Assembly: GCA_947492105.1 (NCBI GenBank) | Contig: CANLMN010000016.1 | Coordinates: 1 to 64,000 of the forward strand | DNA: 64,000 nucleotides | Source of the DNA: an uncultured Aquimarina sp. | GTDB lineage: Bacteria > Bacteroidota > Bacteroidia > Flavobacteriales > Flavobacteriaceae | Reading direction: 5' to 3' | Part shown: positions 16,279 to 26,200 of the stretch, piece by piece | Layout of the letters: the number at the start of each line of letters is the position of its first letter | How positions within the stretch are numbered: position 1 is the first letter of the stretch | Program-made: the position numbers and the translations under genes | The notes under the pieces: model-generated | Told to the model about the DNA's origin: nothing | The model's database searches: none | The model's input: only the letters and a program-made list of their open reading frames with translations

Positions 16279-16907
16279 AGTATTACCGTTCCGTTAAACA
16301 TTGGGTGATTTTTTTCTTGAATGCCGACAGAAGAGAATATGTGTATCGGTAATGCAATCAAATAATCACCAGTATCGGTTTCAAAATGATGTGGACACAT
16401 AGGTTCCAAGATACAAACTGTCCCCGGATTTAGTGTTGTTTCTATATTTTTATCCTCCATACCTACAATGCTTTTTCCTATTCCTTTTTGAATAAGTACG
16501 ACCCGAAAAGTAGAATGTATATGGTGTTCTTGCTCCTTGCTAAATGGAGGCATTTTTAGATATTGTAGAGTGGGATCACCAAGACGAAGTGGTGGGAAAA
16601 CTTGTTTTGTTGAGCATCCATTTACATATGGTAAGGTGGTTACCCCGTTTAATGAAGCGGTTGCATCTGGATGCATATAACCTCGAATAACAGTGGCTAG
16701 GTGTTTTGTTGAAACGATACAAGGTCCTTTTTTAACACAAGCATTTTGGAGCGCATCATCAAAGTAATAAATACTATCACCAAGTGCTACCTCGACGGTA
16801 TGATTACCTATATATGCGCGAAAATAATATAATTGTTCACTATCTGTTTCAAAAATATGAGAATCTTGTGTATGAAAGTAATGAGCTCCATATAAATTAG
16901 TATTCAT
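16275..16907 (-). CDS. Cupin-like protein heading an uncharacterised four-gene unit
   Basis: Protein of 210 residues. The C-terminal half looks like a cupin: EQEHHIHSTFRVVLIQKGIG (about 123-142) gives a possible His-x-His metal motif, then LNPGTVCILEPMCPHHFET matches the second cupin motif with PxxxHxF. The N-terminal half (GAHYFHTQDSHIFETDSEQ and later) is Tyr and His rich and unlike anything I know; it might be a second, degenerate cupin. Function could be metal-dependent oxidation, isomerisation or small-molecule sensing. It is first of a unit with the 128-residue protein, the ligase-like enzyme and a Rid protein. Confidence 0.65.
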   Translation of the reverse strand: MNTNLYGAHYFHTQDSHIFETDSEQLYYFRAYIGNHTVEVALGDSIYYFDDALQNACVKKGPCIVSTKHLATVIRGYMHPDATASLNGVTTLPYVNGCSTKQVFPPLRLGDPTLQYLKMPPFSKEQEHHIHSTFRVVLIQKGIGKSIVGMEDKNIETTLNPGTVCILEPMCPHHFETDTGDYLIALPIHIFSSVGIQEKNHPMFNGTVIL

Positions 16908-17100
16908 TTTCTATTCGTGTAAAATGGTGATATTCTTTTTTGTTGTTTGTTTTTGTTCGGGGTAGTGGATAGAGTAAAATTCCCAATGGGATTGGTGCAA
17001 AAAGACGGATAGGTAATTTGGGACAATGTCATAAAAGTAGACTGGTTTGGTGATAAAGATAATTAAACTTTGAATTTAGTAAGAAAAAAATCTAAAAATG

Positions 17101-17138
17101 ATTATGCCAAATCTTTTGATAAAAAGATTTGGCATAAT
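17101..17138 (-). terminator. Perfect 17-bp hairpin, probable pckA terminator
   Basis: ATTATGCCAAATCTTTT (17101-17117) and AAAAGATTTGGCATAAT (17122-17138) form a perfect 17-bp stem with a four-base loop. On the minus strand the stem is followed by CATTTTTAGATTTTTTTC, so it could stop transcripts coming from pckA, 277 bp away. Its last two bases overlap the first bases of repeat C1. Confidence 0.6.
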
Positions 17139-17299
17139 ACCGTTTGTTGTTAGAATTTACCGGAAAGAAAAATTAAGATTTTTTTGTTTCAGCTTCAGCA
17201 GAAACATCAAGCATAGCCGTAGTTGTGGTTTATTTTATTCTGAAGTTGAGGCGAAAAAATCTTAATTTTATCCCAGAAAATTCAAAGGATAAATGGTAT
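17137..17299 (+). repeat. Family C dispersed element (C1)
   Basis: 163 bp, beginning ATACCGTTTGTTGTTAGAAT and ending TTCAAAGGATAAATGGTAT. The ends are imperfect inverted repeats (ATACCATTT against AAATGGTAT, GAATTTAC against GTAAATTC in the sister copy). The middle has CATCAAGCATAGCCGTAGTTG, the core shared with families A and B. The second copy, C2 at 63056-63220, is inverted relative to this one. Confidence 0.78.
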
Positions 17300-17414
17300 A
17301 ATCAAGGCCGTAGTCTGTTTTTTATCCAAAATAGTAACAAAAAGAGACGGATGTTTTATGATAAGTTCCAAGAGATGCTGTGTCAATAACACGAACACGA
17401 ACAGGAACACTTGA

Positions 17415-19031
17415 TTAATGTGCATATCGCTGTGGCCCTCCACGTCGTATTTCTTCATTGGCATAGGATTCATATTTCTTGAAATTCTCCCGGAAAGCAT
17501 TTGTAAGTTTAAATGCCGCTTTGTAATAAGCTTCGTCATTATCCCATGTTGCTCTTGGGCTTAGTACAGCAGTAGGTACGCCAGGACAAGTTCTGGGTTG
17601 CGCTGTTCCAAATACAGAGTGGATATGATAGTCATCGTAATTATACAACCCTAGTTTTCCTTGGAGTACAGCATTGATCATTGCCCTAGTATAGCGTAGT
17701 TTGATTCGTTTACCTACACCATATGCACCACCAGTCCATCCTGTATTGACCAACCATACATTTACTTTATCTTCTTTCATTTTTTGACTTAGCATTTCTG
17801 CATATTTTGTTGGATGTAACGGCATAAAAGGAGCACCAAAACATGCAGAGAAAGAGGGGATGGGTTCTTTAACTCCTGCTTCGGTACCAGCTACTTTGGC
17901 AGTATAGCCAGATATAAAATGATATGCAGCTTGATTAGGTGTAAGTTTAGATATAGGTGGCATAACTCCAAAAGCATCTGCTGTAAGAAAGAAAATATTT
18001 TTGGGATTTTTTCCAATAGAGGGTTGTTGTATATTTTGTATAAAATCAATAGGATAGCTTACTCTGGTATTTTGGGTGATTGAAGTATTCTCAAATGCTA
18101 CAGTATTATCCGTATTGAGGATAACATTTTCTAATAGGGCACCTTCTTTTATAGCTCCAAAGATTTCTGGTTCATTTTCTGCGGAGAGATTAATTACTTT
18201 TGCATAACATCCTCCTTCAAAATTGAAAACGGTTTGCTCATTGGTCCACCCATGCTCATCATCTCCTATGAGTTTTCGATTAGGATCTGCGGATAGTGTT
18301 GTTTTGCCTGTACCAGATAGTCCAAAAAATATAGCAGTATCTCCTTCTTTGCCTACATTGGCAGAACAGTGCATGGGGAGCGTTTTTTTGTACATAGGAA
18401 GGATAAAATTCAGAGCAGAAAAAATTCCCTTTTTTATTTCTCCCGTATAGCCAGTACCTCCAATTAAGATCATTTTTTTGGTAAAATTGAGAATCGCAAA
18501 ATTATGTTGTCTCGTTCCATCTGTAGCAGCATCTGCCATAAAGGTAGGGATGTTAATAATAGTCCACTCTGGTGTAAAATCAGCAAGTTCTTTTGACGTA
18601 GGTCGCAAAAACATGTTGTAAGCGAACATATTGGACCAAGGTTTTTCATTAATAACACGAATATTCATGCGATATTCTGGAGCTGCACAAGCATAACAAT
18701 CTCTAACAAATACATTCTTTTTGTGGAGATAGGTAATCATTTTGTCATATAATTGATCAAATTTCTTTGTGTCAAAAGGCTTGTTTATGGTACTCCACCA
18801 TACGTGTTCTTTTGTAATTGTATCTTTTACGATAAAACGATCCATAGGAGATCTACCAGTGAATTCTCCTGTATTTACAGCCAAAGTGCTCGAAGCGGTT
18901 AGTTTCCCCTCTCCACTTTCTAATGTTAATGCCTGTAGAGCAGATGGAGATAGTTGGTAATGAATTTTACTTTGATTAATTCCGTAGGCTGATAAGTTAA
19001 TTGATGGTTTTATAGAAGTTTCTGAACTCAT
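17415..19031 (-). CDS. pckA: Phosphoenolpyruvate carboxykinase (ATP)
   Basis: Gluconeogenic enzyme of 538 residues converting oxaloacetate and ATP to phosphoenolpyruvate and CO2. The ATP-type signatures are complete: the P-loop GLSGTGKTTLSADPNRKL (kinase-1), LIGDDEHGW (kinase-2), and the oxaloacetate-binding Arg in TGRSPMDRF near residue 60. Length is normal for the family. It is transcribed alone; upstream lies a 301-bp region shared with the hemN unit, and downstream is a perfect hairpin. Confidence 0.96.
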   Translation of the reverse strand: MSSETSIKPSINLSAYGINQSKIHYQLSPSALQALTLESGEGKLTASSTLAVNTGEFTGRSPMDRFIVKDTITKEHVWWSTINKPFDTKKFDQLYDKMITYLHKKNVFVRDCYACAAPEYRMNIRVINEKPWSNMFAYNMFLRPTSKELADFTPEWTIINIPTFMADAATDGTRQHNFAILNFTKKMILIGGTGYTGEIKKGIFSALNFILPMYKKTLPMHCSANVGKEGDTAIFFGLSGTGKTTLSADPNRKLIGDDEHGWTNEQTVFNFEGGCYAKVINLSAENEPEIFGAIKEGALLENVILNTDNTVAFENTSITQNTRVSYPIDFIQNIQQPSIGKNPKNIFFLTADAFGVMPPISKLTPNQAAYHFISGYTAKVAGTEAGVKEPIPSFSACFGAPFMPLHPTKYAEMLSQKMKEDKVNVWLVNTGWTGGAYGVGKRIKLRYTRAMINAVLQGKLGLYNYDDYHIHSVFGTAQPRTCPGVPTAVLSPRATWDNDEAYYKAAFKLTNAFRENFKKYESYANEEIRRGGPQRYAH

Positions 19032-19332
19032 TGTTATATGGTGTTGATTTATAGAAACTAAAGTAAAAACTTTGAATTGAATAGGAGTACTATTTTTTAT
19101 TAAATCAGCATTGTTTTGTAAGGTTTTACCACATTTTTTTTACGAATACGCAATGTTTTTTCGATTTATGTTAAAAAATAGGTCTGTAAAGTCAAAACCC
19201 TTCATCTTTATAATAATGTAAAAGCAAAAAGTATGGAACGCTACTTAACTTTTTATGGAAGGTGACAAAAATCATCTTTTCCTTTTTTGTTATCCCATAA
19301 TTTTGAAGTATAAATTAAAATACTTTAATACT
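19032..19332. other. Divergent promoter region of pckA and the hemN unit
   Basis: Both flanking genes start here and point outward. I see no exact TAnnTTTG box on either strand, only AT-rich sequence. The frame upstream of 19333 is open back to 19255 but codes for low-complexity aromatic residues and is not part of the gene. Confidence 0.45.
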
Positions 19333-19620
19333 ATGGATACATTATATACACGAATCAATCAAGACTGGAATGAAAATTTTATTGGGTATTCTGCACTAGC
19401 AATTATTTTATCCACCTGCGTAGGGTCGATAGCAATCTACACTACTATGCTGCAAGGGAATGACTTTGCGCAAATGGCCAAGGTGTTTTTTGTAGTAGCT
19501 GCATGTAGCGCTCATAATGCATCAATTCTTACCGTACAAAAACCTAGTCTGGTGCTGAGGCTTTTGATCATAAGCTTGGTAGTTAGTGTGATTACAATAT
19601 TTTCAAGTCTAGTTTTTTAA
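19333..19620 (+). CDS. Small membrane protein upstream of hemN
   Basis: About 95 residues with up to three hydrophobic helices (YSALAIILSTCVGSIAIYT, MAKVFFVVAACSAHNASILT, LVLRLLIISLVVSVITIFSS). I placed the start at the ATG at 19333, since the upstream extension lacks a credible protein character. It ends 11 bp before hemN and is probably cotranscribed with it. I do not recognise the family; a role linked to haem or respiration is only suggested by the neighbour. Confidence 0.65.
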   Translation: MDTLYTRINQDWNENFIGYSALAIILSTCVGSIAIYTTMLQGNDFAQMAKVFFVVAACSAHNASILTVQKPSLVLRLLIISLVVSVITIFSSLVF

Positions 19621-19631
19621 TTCTATTTTTT

Positions 19632-20993
19632 ATGGGTACTCTTATTTCAAAATACAATGTGACAGGACCACGATATACTAGTTATCCTACGGTTCCTTAC
19701 TGGGATCAAGATACCTTTTCATTACGAGCTTGGAAAAAAACCTTACAAGAACACTTTCGCGTAAGCAATATCAAAGAGGGTATAAGTGTGTATATACATT
19801 TACCTTTTTGTGAACAAATGTGTACCTTTTGTGGTTGTAACAAACGGATTACCAAAAATCATGATGTAGAGGTGCCTTATATAAAATCAGTAATCAAAGA
19901 ATTCCTTATGTATCAGGAGTTGTTTGACGAGCGACCTATTATCAAACAGTTGCATTTGGGAGGAGGTACTCCAACTTTTTTTTCTACCAAGAATTTAGAA
20001 CGATTACTGGATGGTATTTTTGCTATTGGACGTTGCGCAGAGAATTGTGAATTAAGTTTTGAAGGTCACCCTAATAACACAACAAAGGAACACCTAAGGG
20101 GTTTGGCAAAACATGGTTTTGATCGAGTCTGTTACGGCGTACAAGATTATAATGCAACGGTACAAAAAGCAATTAATCGCATACAGCCTTTTGAACATGT
20201 ACAAAGAGTAACATTAGAGGCTAGAGAAGAGGGCTTTAATTCTGTGGGGCATGATATTATTTATGGATTACCATTTCAGACGCAGAGCGATATTATCGCT
20301 ACACTACAAAAGACAATTAGATTACGTCCTGATCGTATAGCGTTTTATAGTTATGCACATGTGCCTTGGATCAAAGGAAATGGTCAACGCGGATTCAAGG
20401 TAGAAAATTTACCTAGCGCAGAACAAAAACGTCTACAATACGAAACGGGCAAAAATATGCTCACAGAAGCTGGATATGTGGAAATAGGGATGGATCATTT
20501 TGCATTAAAAACAGATGGATTGTATAAAGCGTTGAAAAAAGGTAGTGTTCATCGTAATTTTATGGGATACAATGCTAGTAAGACGCCAATAATGATAGGA
20601 CTAGGTGTTTCTGCAATAAGTGATAGTTGGTATAGCTTTGCGCAAAATGTAAAGAGTCTAGAAGCGTATCAGCAGCTGGTAGAAGAGGGCATCTTGCCTG
20701 TATTTCGTGGGCATATTCTAACATCCGAAGATTTGCAAATACGAACGCATATTCTCAATTTGATGTGCAAATTTGAGACCTCTTGGGATGATTCCTCGTT
20801 ATTTTTTTCGGAACTACCCAAGGTGTTGCAGGCATTACAAGAACTCGAAAAAGATGGACTCATAGAGATCCATGCCAAAAAAATTATAGTGACACCAAAA
20901 GGACGCCCGTTTGTGCGCAATATATGCTTGCCTTTTGATTTACGATTGCAGCGAAAAAAACCAGAAACACCACTTTTTTCGATGACAGTCTAA
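19632..20993 (+). CDS. hemN: Oxygen-independent coproporphyrinogen III oxidase
   Basis: Radical SAM enzyme of 453 residues that decarboxylates coproporphyrinogen III to protoporphyrinogen IX without oxygen. The cluster motif is PFCEQMCTFCGCN, Cys60, Cys64, Cys67 plus the extra Cys69 typical of HemN. HLGGGTPTFF and GVQDYN blocks follow, and the C-terminal HemN domain is present (about 370-450). It follows a small membrane protein gene by 11 bp. Repeat B2 starts at the last base of its stop codon. A Crp/Fnr-type regulator lies convergent at 21202. Confidence 0.95.
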   Translation: MGTLISKYNVTGPRYTSYPTVPYWDQDTFSLRAWKKTLQEHFRVSNIKEGISVYIHLPFCEQMCTFCGCNKRITKNHDVEVPYIKSVIKEFLMYQELFDERPIIKQLHLGGGTPTFFSTKNLERLLDGIFAIGRCAENCELSFEGHPNNTTKEHLRGLAKHGFDRVCYGVQDYNATVQKAINRIQPFEHVQRVTLEAREEGFNSVGHDIIYGLPFQTQSDIIATLQKTIRLRPDRIAFYSYAHVPWIKGNGQRGFKVENLPSAEQKRLQYETGKNMLTEAGYVEIGMDHFALKTDGLYKALKKGSVHRNFMGYNASKTPIMIGLGVSAISDSWYSFAQNVKSLEAYQQLVEEGILPVFRGHILTSEDLQIRTHILNLMCKFETSWDDSSLFFSELPKVLQALQELEKDGLIEIHAKKIIVTPKGRPFVRNICLPFDLRLQRKKPETPLFSMTV

Positions 20994-21153
20994 TGCCAGC
21001 TAAAATGTAATTGTAGGTCAAGATAATTAAACTATTTTTTGCTAGTTGGAACTATAAAATCACAGTATATCCGTGGCTACGGTTTAATTTTACAGTAAAA
21101 AAAAGTAGAAATAGAAACTCATTAGTAGCCTGTAATTATTTTTTAAATGGTCT
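20993..21153 (+). repeat. Family B dispersed element (B2)
   Basis: 161 bp. The left end (ATGCCAGCTAAAATGTAATT then GTAGG) and right end (AGCCTGTAATTATTTTTTAA then ATGG) form imperfect inverted repeats. The middle keeps ACTATAAAATCACAG and CCGTGGCTACGGTTTAATTT. The first base is the last base of the hemN stop codon, so the 3' end of the hemN transcript would be element sequence. Confidence 0.72.
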
Positions 21154-21201
21154 AATAGTTATCTATGAAGGGATAACATTTTTTTCGCTAGGAGGTTAAC
21201 A

Positions 21202-21756
21202 TTATTGCGTAGATAATTGTTTTCTAATTCTACTCAAAGACTGTGGCGTAATACCAAGATAACTAGCAATGTGTTTCAAGGGGTATTTTTGAAAAAAATC
21301 AGGATGATTTTCAATAAGATTGATGTATCGTTCTTTTGGAGATTGAAATAATAACTGTTCAGTTCTACGCTTGCTATTGAGGAAAATATTTTCGCTGATA
21401 ATTCGCCCAAACTTATTCCAATAGAACGAAGTTTCATATAAAGACATTAACCCTTGGTGATCTAGTAATATTGCTTCGCCGCTGGTAAGTGATTGAATTG
21501 ATAATTTGGCGGGTTGTTGGCTGATAAAACTCTCGTAATCGGTAATAAATTCATTTTCTGACCTTAGCAAAAGATTAGTTTCAATAAGCTTGTCATCTGT
21601 ATGGAAAGAGCGCATTGAACCGGATGAAATAAATGCAATAAAATTACAGATCCCAGGAGGAGCGAGTAATTGTTGATCTTCTCCAAATGGTACAATTGAT
21701 AAATAAGGTTTCATAACTTCCCAATCATTCTTTTGCATAGGAAGAATTTGATTCAA
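21202..21756 (-). CDS. Crp/Fnr-family transcriptional regulator
   Basis: DNA-binding regulator of 184 residues. An N-terminal cyclic-nucleotide-binding-like beta barrel (about 20-105, ICNFIAFISSGSMRSFH) leads into a dimer helix and a C-terminal winged helix with YPLKHIASYLGITPQSLSRIRKQL as recognition region. The Arg and Ser residues that bind cAMP in Crp (RSS motif) are not evident, and there is no N-terminal Cys cluster of Fnr type, so the effector is unknown. This short form is very common in Bacteroidota. It lies 190 bp downstream of the HD-PycTM gene on the same strand. Confidence 0.85.
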   Translation of the reverse strand: MNQILPMQKNDWEVMKPYLSIVPFGEDQQLLAPPGICNFIAFISSGSMRSFHTDDKLIETNLLLRSENEFITDYESFISQQPAKLSIQSLTSGEAILLDHQGLMSLYETSFYWNKFGRIISENIFLNSKRRTEQLLFQSPKERYINLIENHPDFFQKYPLKHIASYLGITPQSLSRIRKQLSTQ

Positions 21757-21946
21757 TATATAATGTAGTGTTTCGATTTTCTTAGGTAAAAGGTTCGCTG
21801 TTAAATGTACTAAATAGAGTGATTATGAATTCTAAACCCCCAAGCATACACTGTTTGGGGATTTTAATCGAATATCTAAAGTAAATAATTAATATAGAAA
21901 GCGCAAATGTGTGTTGCGAATGTTACGTTATAGCGCTATGTTTATA

Positions 21947-23140
21947 TCAAACATTGATCCAAAAAGCAATAGTAAACGAAAGTACGGAAACTATAATTCC
22001 AGTCATAAAAATAGCATATGTAAGTCGCAAAAGTTTGTACTTACGATGTAATACTTTTCCTAAAAAATAAAGATCTTTGATCATAGAATCATATAAATAA
22101 TCTTTGTCTTTCATCACCTCTCGGATTCCCCATGTGTATTCTTCTAATGGCATTTTATGAAAATTCCCAAAAAAGAGTAAATTAACTTTTTTGTTTTTGA
22201 TTTCTTGTCTAGTAAATTCACCACCTGTTACATTAGGACGAGTAGAGAGAATGGCAAAGATGATAGAAATCACACTCATTACAATAAATATAGCAGATGG
22301 AACTATCAAATATTCGTTAGAGGGATTATCGAGTTTTGGGATTAAGTTGGCTAGTGCTAATGAAAGTATAATAGCATTGACAGATAATAAGATGTTGGCT
22401 TTTGTATCTGCGATAGCACTTAGTTCCATATGATTTTTGAGGGTTACTCGAAACATGGTTTCTATACCTCGTTCAGGCGTTGCGGCCTTTTCTTGTTTTA
22501 GTTTTAGTTGTTTATTTTGTTTTTTCTCCTTTTTACGTTCGGTTTTGGATTTTTTCTGTTTTTTTAGGAGCTGAATCAGGTTTTTATCTTTTCCAATTTG
22601 CCAGTTTTCGATGGCATAGGGGGTGTGATATTGATGTTTTTTGGTAAATAGATCAATATTTTCTTGTAGCCACTCTGATTCTGTATATGTCTTATTCTGT
22701 AGTAATTCCCACTCTTTTCGTAATAACTCGCTAATAGTATCGTAATTTTTGCTAGAGAAATGCGCGCAATCAGCATCGCAAATCATTTGTTCTAGTAGCG
22801 TTTGAGGTTGTACATCTATAGTGGTTACATGGATTAACTGTGTTACTTGCTCGATGAGTTTGGGAGTTGCATTTTCTATTTTTAGAAAAGTTGTAGCAAG
22901 GGCTATACTATGTTTTTCATGTTCATCAGAACTTATAGTATATCCAATATCATGAAACCATGCAGCTAGTAACAGTGCTTCTGCTTCGGCCTCTGTTACC
23001 GTAATACTTTTCAGCATTTCTTTAGCTTTTTCGACTACTCGAATAGTATGGTGATAGCTATGGTATAAAAACTTTGGTGAAAGTTTTTTGTTTAATAACT
23101 GTTTTACGTAATTTTCTGTCTTTTGAACAAGTTTTGTCAT
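21947..23140 (-). CDS. HD phosphohydrolase fused to a Pycsar-effector-like (PycTM) membrane domain
   Basis: Protein of 397 residues in three parts. Residues 1-190 form an HD-type metal phosphohydrolase with HSYHHTIRVV (His27, His30-31), WFHDIGYT (His63-Asp64) and CDADCAHF. A highly charged Lys/Glu linker spans about 191-222. The C-terminal part (about 228-397) begins MFRVTLKNHMELSAIADTKA and has hydrophobic helices at about 250-267, 282-302 and 372-394, as in DUF5706, now known as the Pycsar effector PycTM. In Pycsar defence PycTM senses cyclic CMP or UMP and damages the membrane. No nucleotide cyclase gene is nearby, so a defence role is unproven. Confidence 0.75.
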   Translation of the reverse strand: MTKLVQKTENYVKQLLNKKLSPKFLYHSYHHTIRVVEKAKEMLKSITVTEAEAEALLLAAWFHDIGYTISSDEHEKHSIALATTFLKIENATPKLIEQVTQLIHVTTIDVQPQTLLEQMICDADCAHFSSKNYDTISELLRKEWELLQNKTYTESEWLQENIDLFTKKHQYHTPYAIENWQIGKDKNLIQLLKKQKKSKTERKKEKKQNKQLKLKQEKAATPERGIETMFRVTLKNHMELSAIADTKANILLSVNAIILSLALANLIPKLDNPSNEYLIVPSAIFIVMSVISIIFAILSTRPNVTGGEFTRQEIKNKKVNLLFFGNFHKMPLEEYTWGIREVMKDKDYLYDSMIKDLYFLGKVLHRKYKLLRLTYAIFMTGIIVSVLSFTIAFWINV

Positions 23141-23211
23141 GGATATCGCCTAATTTTGTGCCCAAAGCATCATTGTGATTACTAATTTACTATAAAACTT
23201 AACGTTTTTTA

Positions 23212-26200
23212 ATGTCAAACAAAAAACAACGTATCATTTTCCAGGTTCTTTCGATCTTCTTTGTGGGATGTGCTACTTACTCCCCGCAATATAAAGTCGA
23301 AAACACTGTACAAACCTATCCTAATAATAAAACAATCTCACATAGCTTTTATTTAGTGGGAGATGCAGGGTATTCGACTCCAGAAAAAAACTCACCAGTT
23401 CTAGAGTATTTACATAAAGAATTAGAAGATAAAACAGGGAGTCTGTTATTTTTAGGCGATAATGTTTATCCAGCGGGTTTACCCAAAAAAAAACATGTAC
23501 ATCGCAAACAGGCAGAAAATAGACTAGATCATCAAATAGCAGTAGCAAAAAACTTCAAAGGGAATCCTATTTTTATACCAGGGAATCACGACTGGTATGC
23601 TGATGGTGTGGCCGGTGTCAAACGAGAACAAAAATATATAGAGAAGGCTTTAAATAGTAAGAAAGTTTTTTTTCCTCAGAATGGTTGTCCTTTACAAAAA
23701 ATTAAAATTTCTGATAATATTGTAGTAATTGCTATAGATACGGAGTGGTATTTGGCGAATTGGGACAAAAATCCTACGATGAATGATGATTGCGAGATCA
23801 AAGATCGAACTAAATTTTTTGAAGAATTAGAGGGGTTAATCAAAAAAAATGCCAATAAGACAACTTTGATAGCAATGCATCACCCTATGTTTAGTTATGG
23901 AATACATGGGGGGCAGTATGCTGCAAAACAGTATTTTTTTCCAACACATGGCAATGTGCCAATACCGGTACTCTCTGGTTTGGTTAATGTCGTGAGAAAA
24001 ACAGGGGGAATTAGTACGACAGATCTCAATAATGCTCGATATAGAGCTTTGCGCAAACGGATTGTTACTTTGGCTCAATTTTCAGAAAACGTTATTTTTG
24101 CATCTGGTCATGAACATTCATTACAATATATAGTAGAGGAGAATACTCCGCAGATAGTCAGTGGATCGGGAGCAATCGAAAGCGCGGCAAGATGTATGAA
24201 TGGAAGTGCATTCAGTTATGGAGGTTTTGGTTATGCCAAACTAGATGTCTTTGATGATGGTTCTTCGTGGGTACAGTTTTTTGGGATCGTTGATGGAATG
24301 GCTAAAAAACTTTTTGAGACAGAGGTACTCAAAGCAAAAAGTAAAGCGGTTATACAAGAATACCCAGAGACATTCCCTGAAAGAAAAAAAGACGCCATTT
24401 ACCGCCAAGAAGAGATTACAAAAAGCCGTTTTTTTAAAAAAATATGGGGAGAACGTTATCGCAATTATTACGGGATAGATGTCGAAGTGCCTACAGTCAA
24501 GTTGGATACATTATTTGGGGGTGTAACTCCCGTACGAAAAGGAGGAGGTCATCAGTCAAAATCACTACGATTAGAGACACAAGACGGGACGCAATATGTG
24601 ATGCGAGCTATGCGCAAAAGTGCAGAAATATATTTACAAGCATTGGCTTTTCAAGAAGAGTATATTGAAGGTGAATTTGAAAATACACATACAGAAAAAT
24701 TATTATTAGATGTCTATACTGGAGCACATCCGTATGCCCCTTTTACTGTGGGGACATTATCAGACGCTATAGGAGTTTATCATACGAATCCTAAATTGTA
24801 TTATGTTCCGAAGCAAGCTGGATTAGGGATGTATAATAGTGATTTTGGAGATGAATTGTATTTAGTAGAGGAGCGCGCATCTTCGGGACATGGTGATCTG
24901 GAAAGTTTTGGTTTTCATAATAAGGTTATCAGTACGGATGATTTGTTGGCAAAGCTTAGAAAAGGAGATAAACATAAGGTTGATCAAGCGGCTTATATCC
25001 GTGCACGTCTCTTGGATATGCTTATTGGGGATTGGGATAGACACGTAGATCAGTGGCGCTGGACTGTCGAGAAAAAAGAAGGATATACACTATACAAACC
25101 TATTCCTAGAGATCGGGATCAAGTGTTTTCTAAGATGGGGGACGGAGCATTATTGAATTTGGCTACCAAGATTGTAGTACCCTTGCAATTACTAGAAGGT
25201 TTTGATCATGAAATAAGGAATGTTAGAGGGTTTAATGCTTCTCCATATTCCTTGGATATGACTTTGGTTAATGAGACTTCCAAATCCATATGGGAACAAC
25301 AAGCGTCTTATATTCAGGAACATATTACGGACAAGGTTATAGATGATGCCTTAGCCTTTTTTCCCAAAGAATTGCAAGATGAGACAGTATCTATTATCAA
25401 GCACAAATTGCAAAGTAGGAGAGCTGAATTGAACCAAACTGCAATGACCTATTTCGAAATTCTTAATAAATTAACTATTGTAAGAGGAACGGATAAGGAT
25501 GATTGGTTTGAGATAAAAATATTAGATAAGGATCGGATTGAAGTTACGGTATATCGAATCAAAAAAGGAAAAAAAACCAGCAAGTTTTATCATAAAATTA
25601 TAACCAAAGAGGATACACGCGAAATTCGGATTTACGGATTGGATGATACGGATCGTTTTGAAGTGTTAGGAACTGGACGTAGTCCTATAAAACTTCGTTT
25701 GATAGGAGGTCAAAATAACGATGTTTATGACACCAATGGAGTTAGGAATGTCCATATTTACGATGCCAAAACAAAGAAAAACACCGTAGAAAATGCAAAA
25801 AGTGCACGTCTACATCTGACCAATCGATATGACTTAGGGGTATACAATCCAACAAAATTAAAGAAAAATACCAATCAGTTTGTTCCCTTAGTGGGATTTA
25901 ATCCTGATGATGGCATCAATCTCGGTTTCTCTAATACTTATACCGCAAATGGGTTTAATCAAAACCCATTTACGAAGCAACATCAGCTCAAGGGGGCGTA
26001 TTACTTTGCAACAAATGGATTTGATGTACAGTATAATGGAGAGTTTGCAAATATATTTGGAAATTTCAATCTAGGGATCGAAGGACACATAACAAGCCCA
26101 AATTATAGTAGAAACTTTTTTGGTTTCGGAAATGCTTCAGAAAATAATGACCAAGAAAAAGGTTTTGATTTTAATCGAGTCAAACTAAGTATCATAAAAA

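Noticed and set aside
17282-17539. 85-codon minus-strand frame across the end of pckA
   Set aside because: It overlaps pckA in another frame and runs into repeat C1; composition fits neither a gene nor its neighbours.
21202-23140. HD-PycTM and Crp/Fnr genes as a complete Pycsar operon
   Set aside because: No uridylate or cytidylate cyclase gene is present, and the 190-bp gap to the regulator does not suggest one tight unit. I kept only the weaker claim of a PycTM-like domain.
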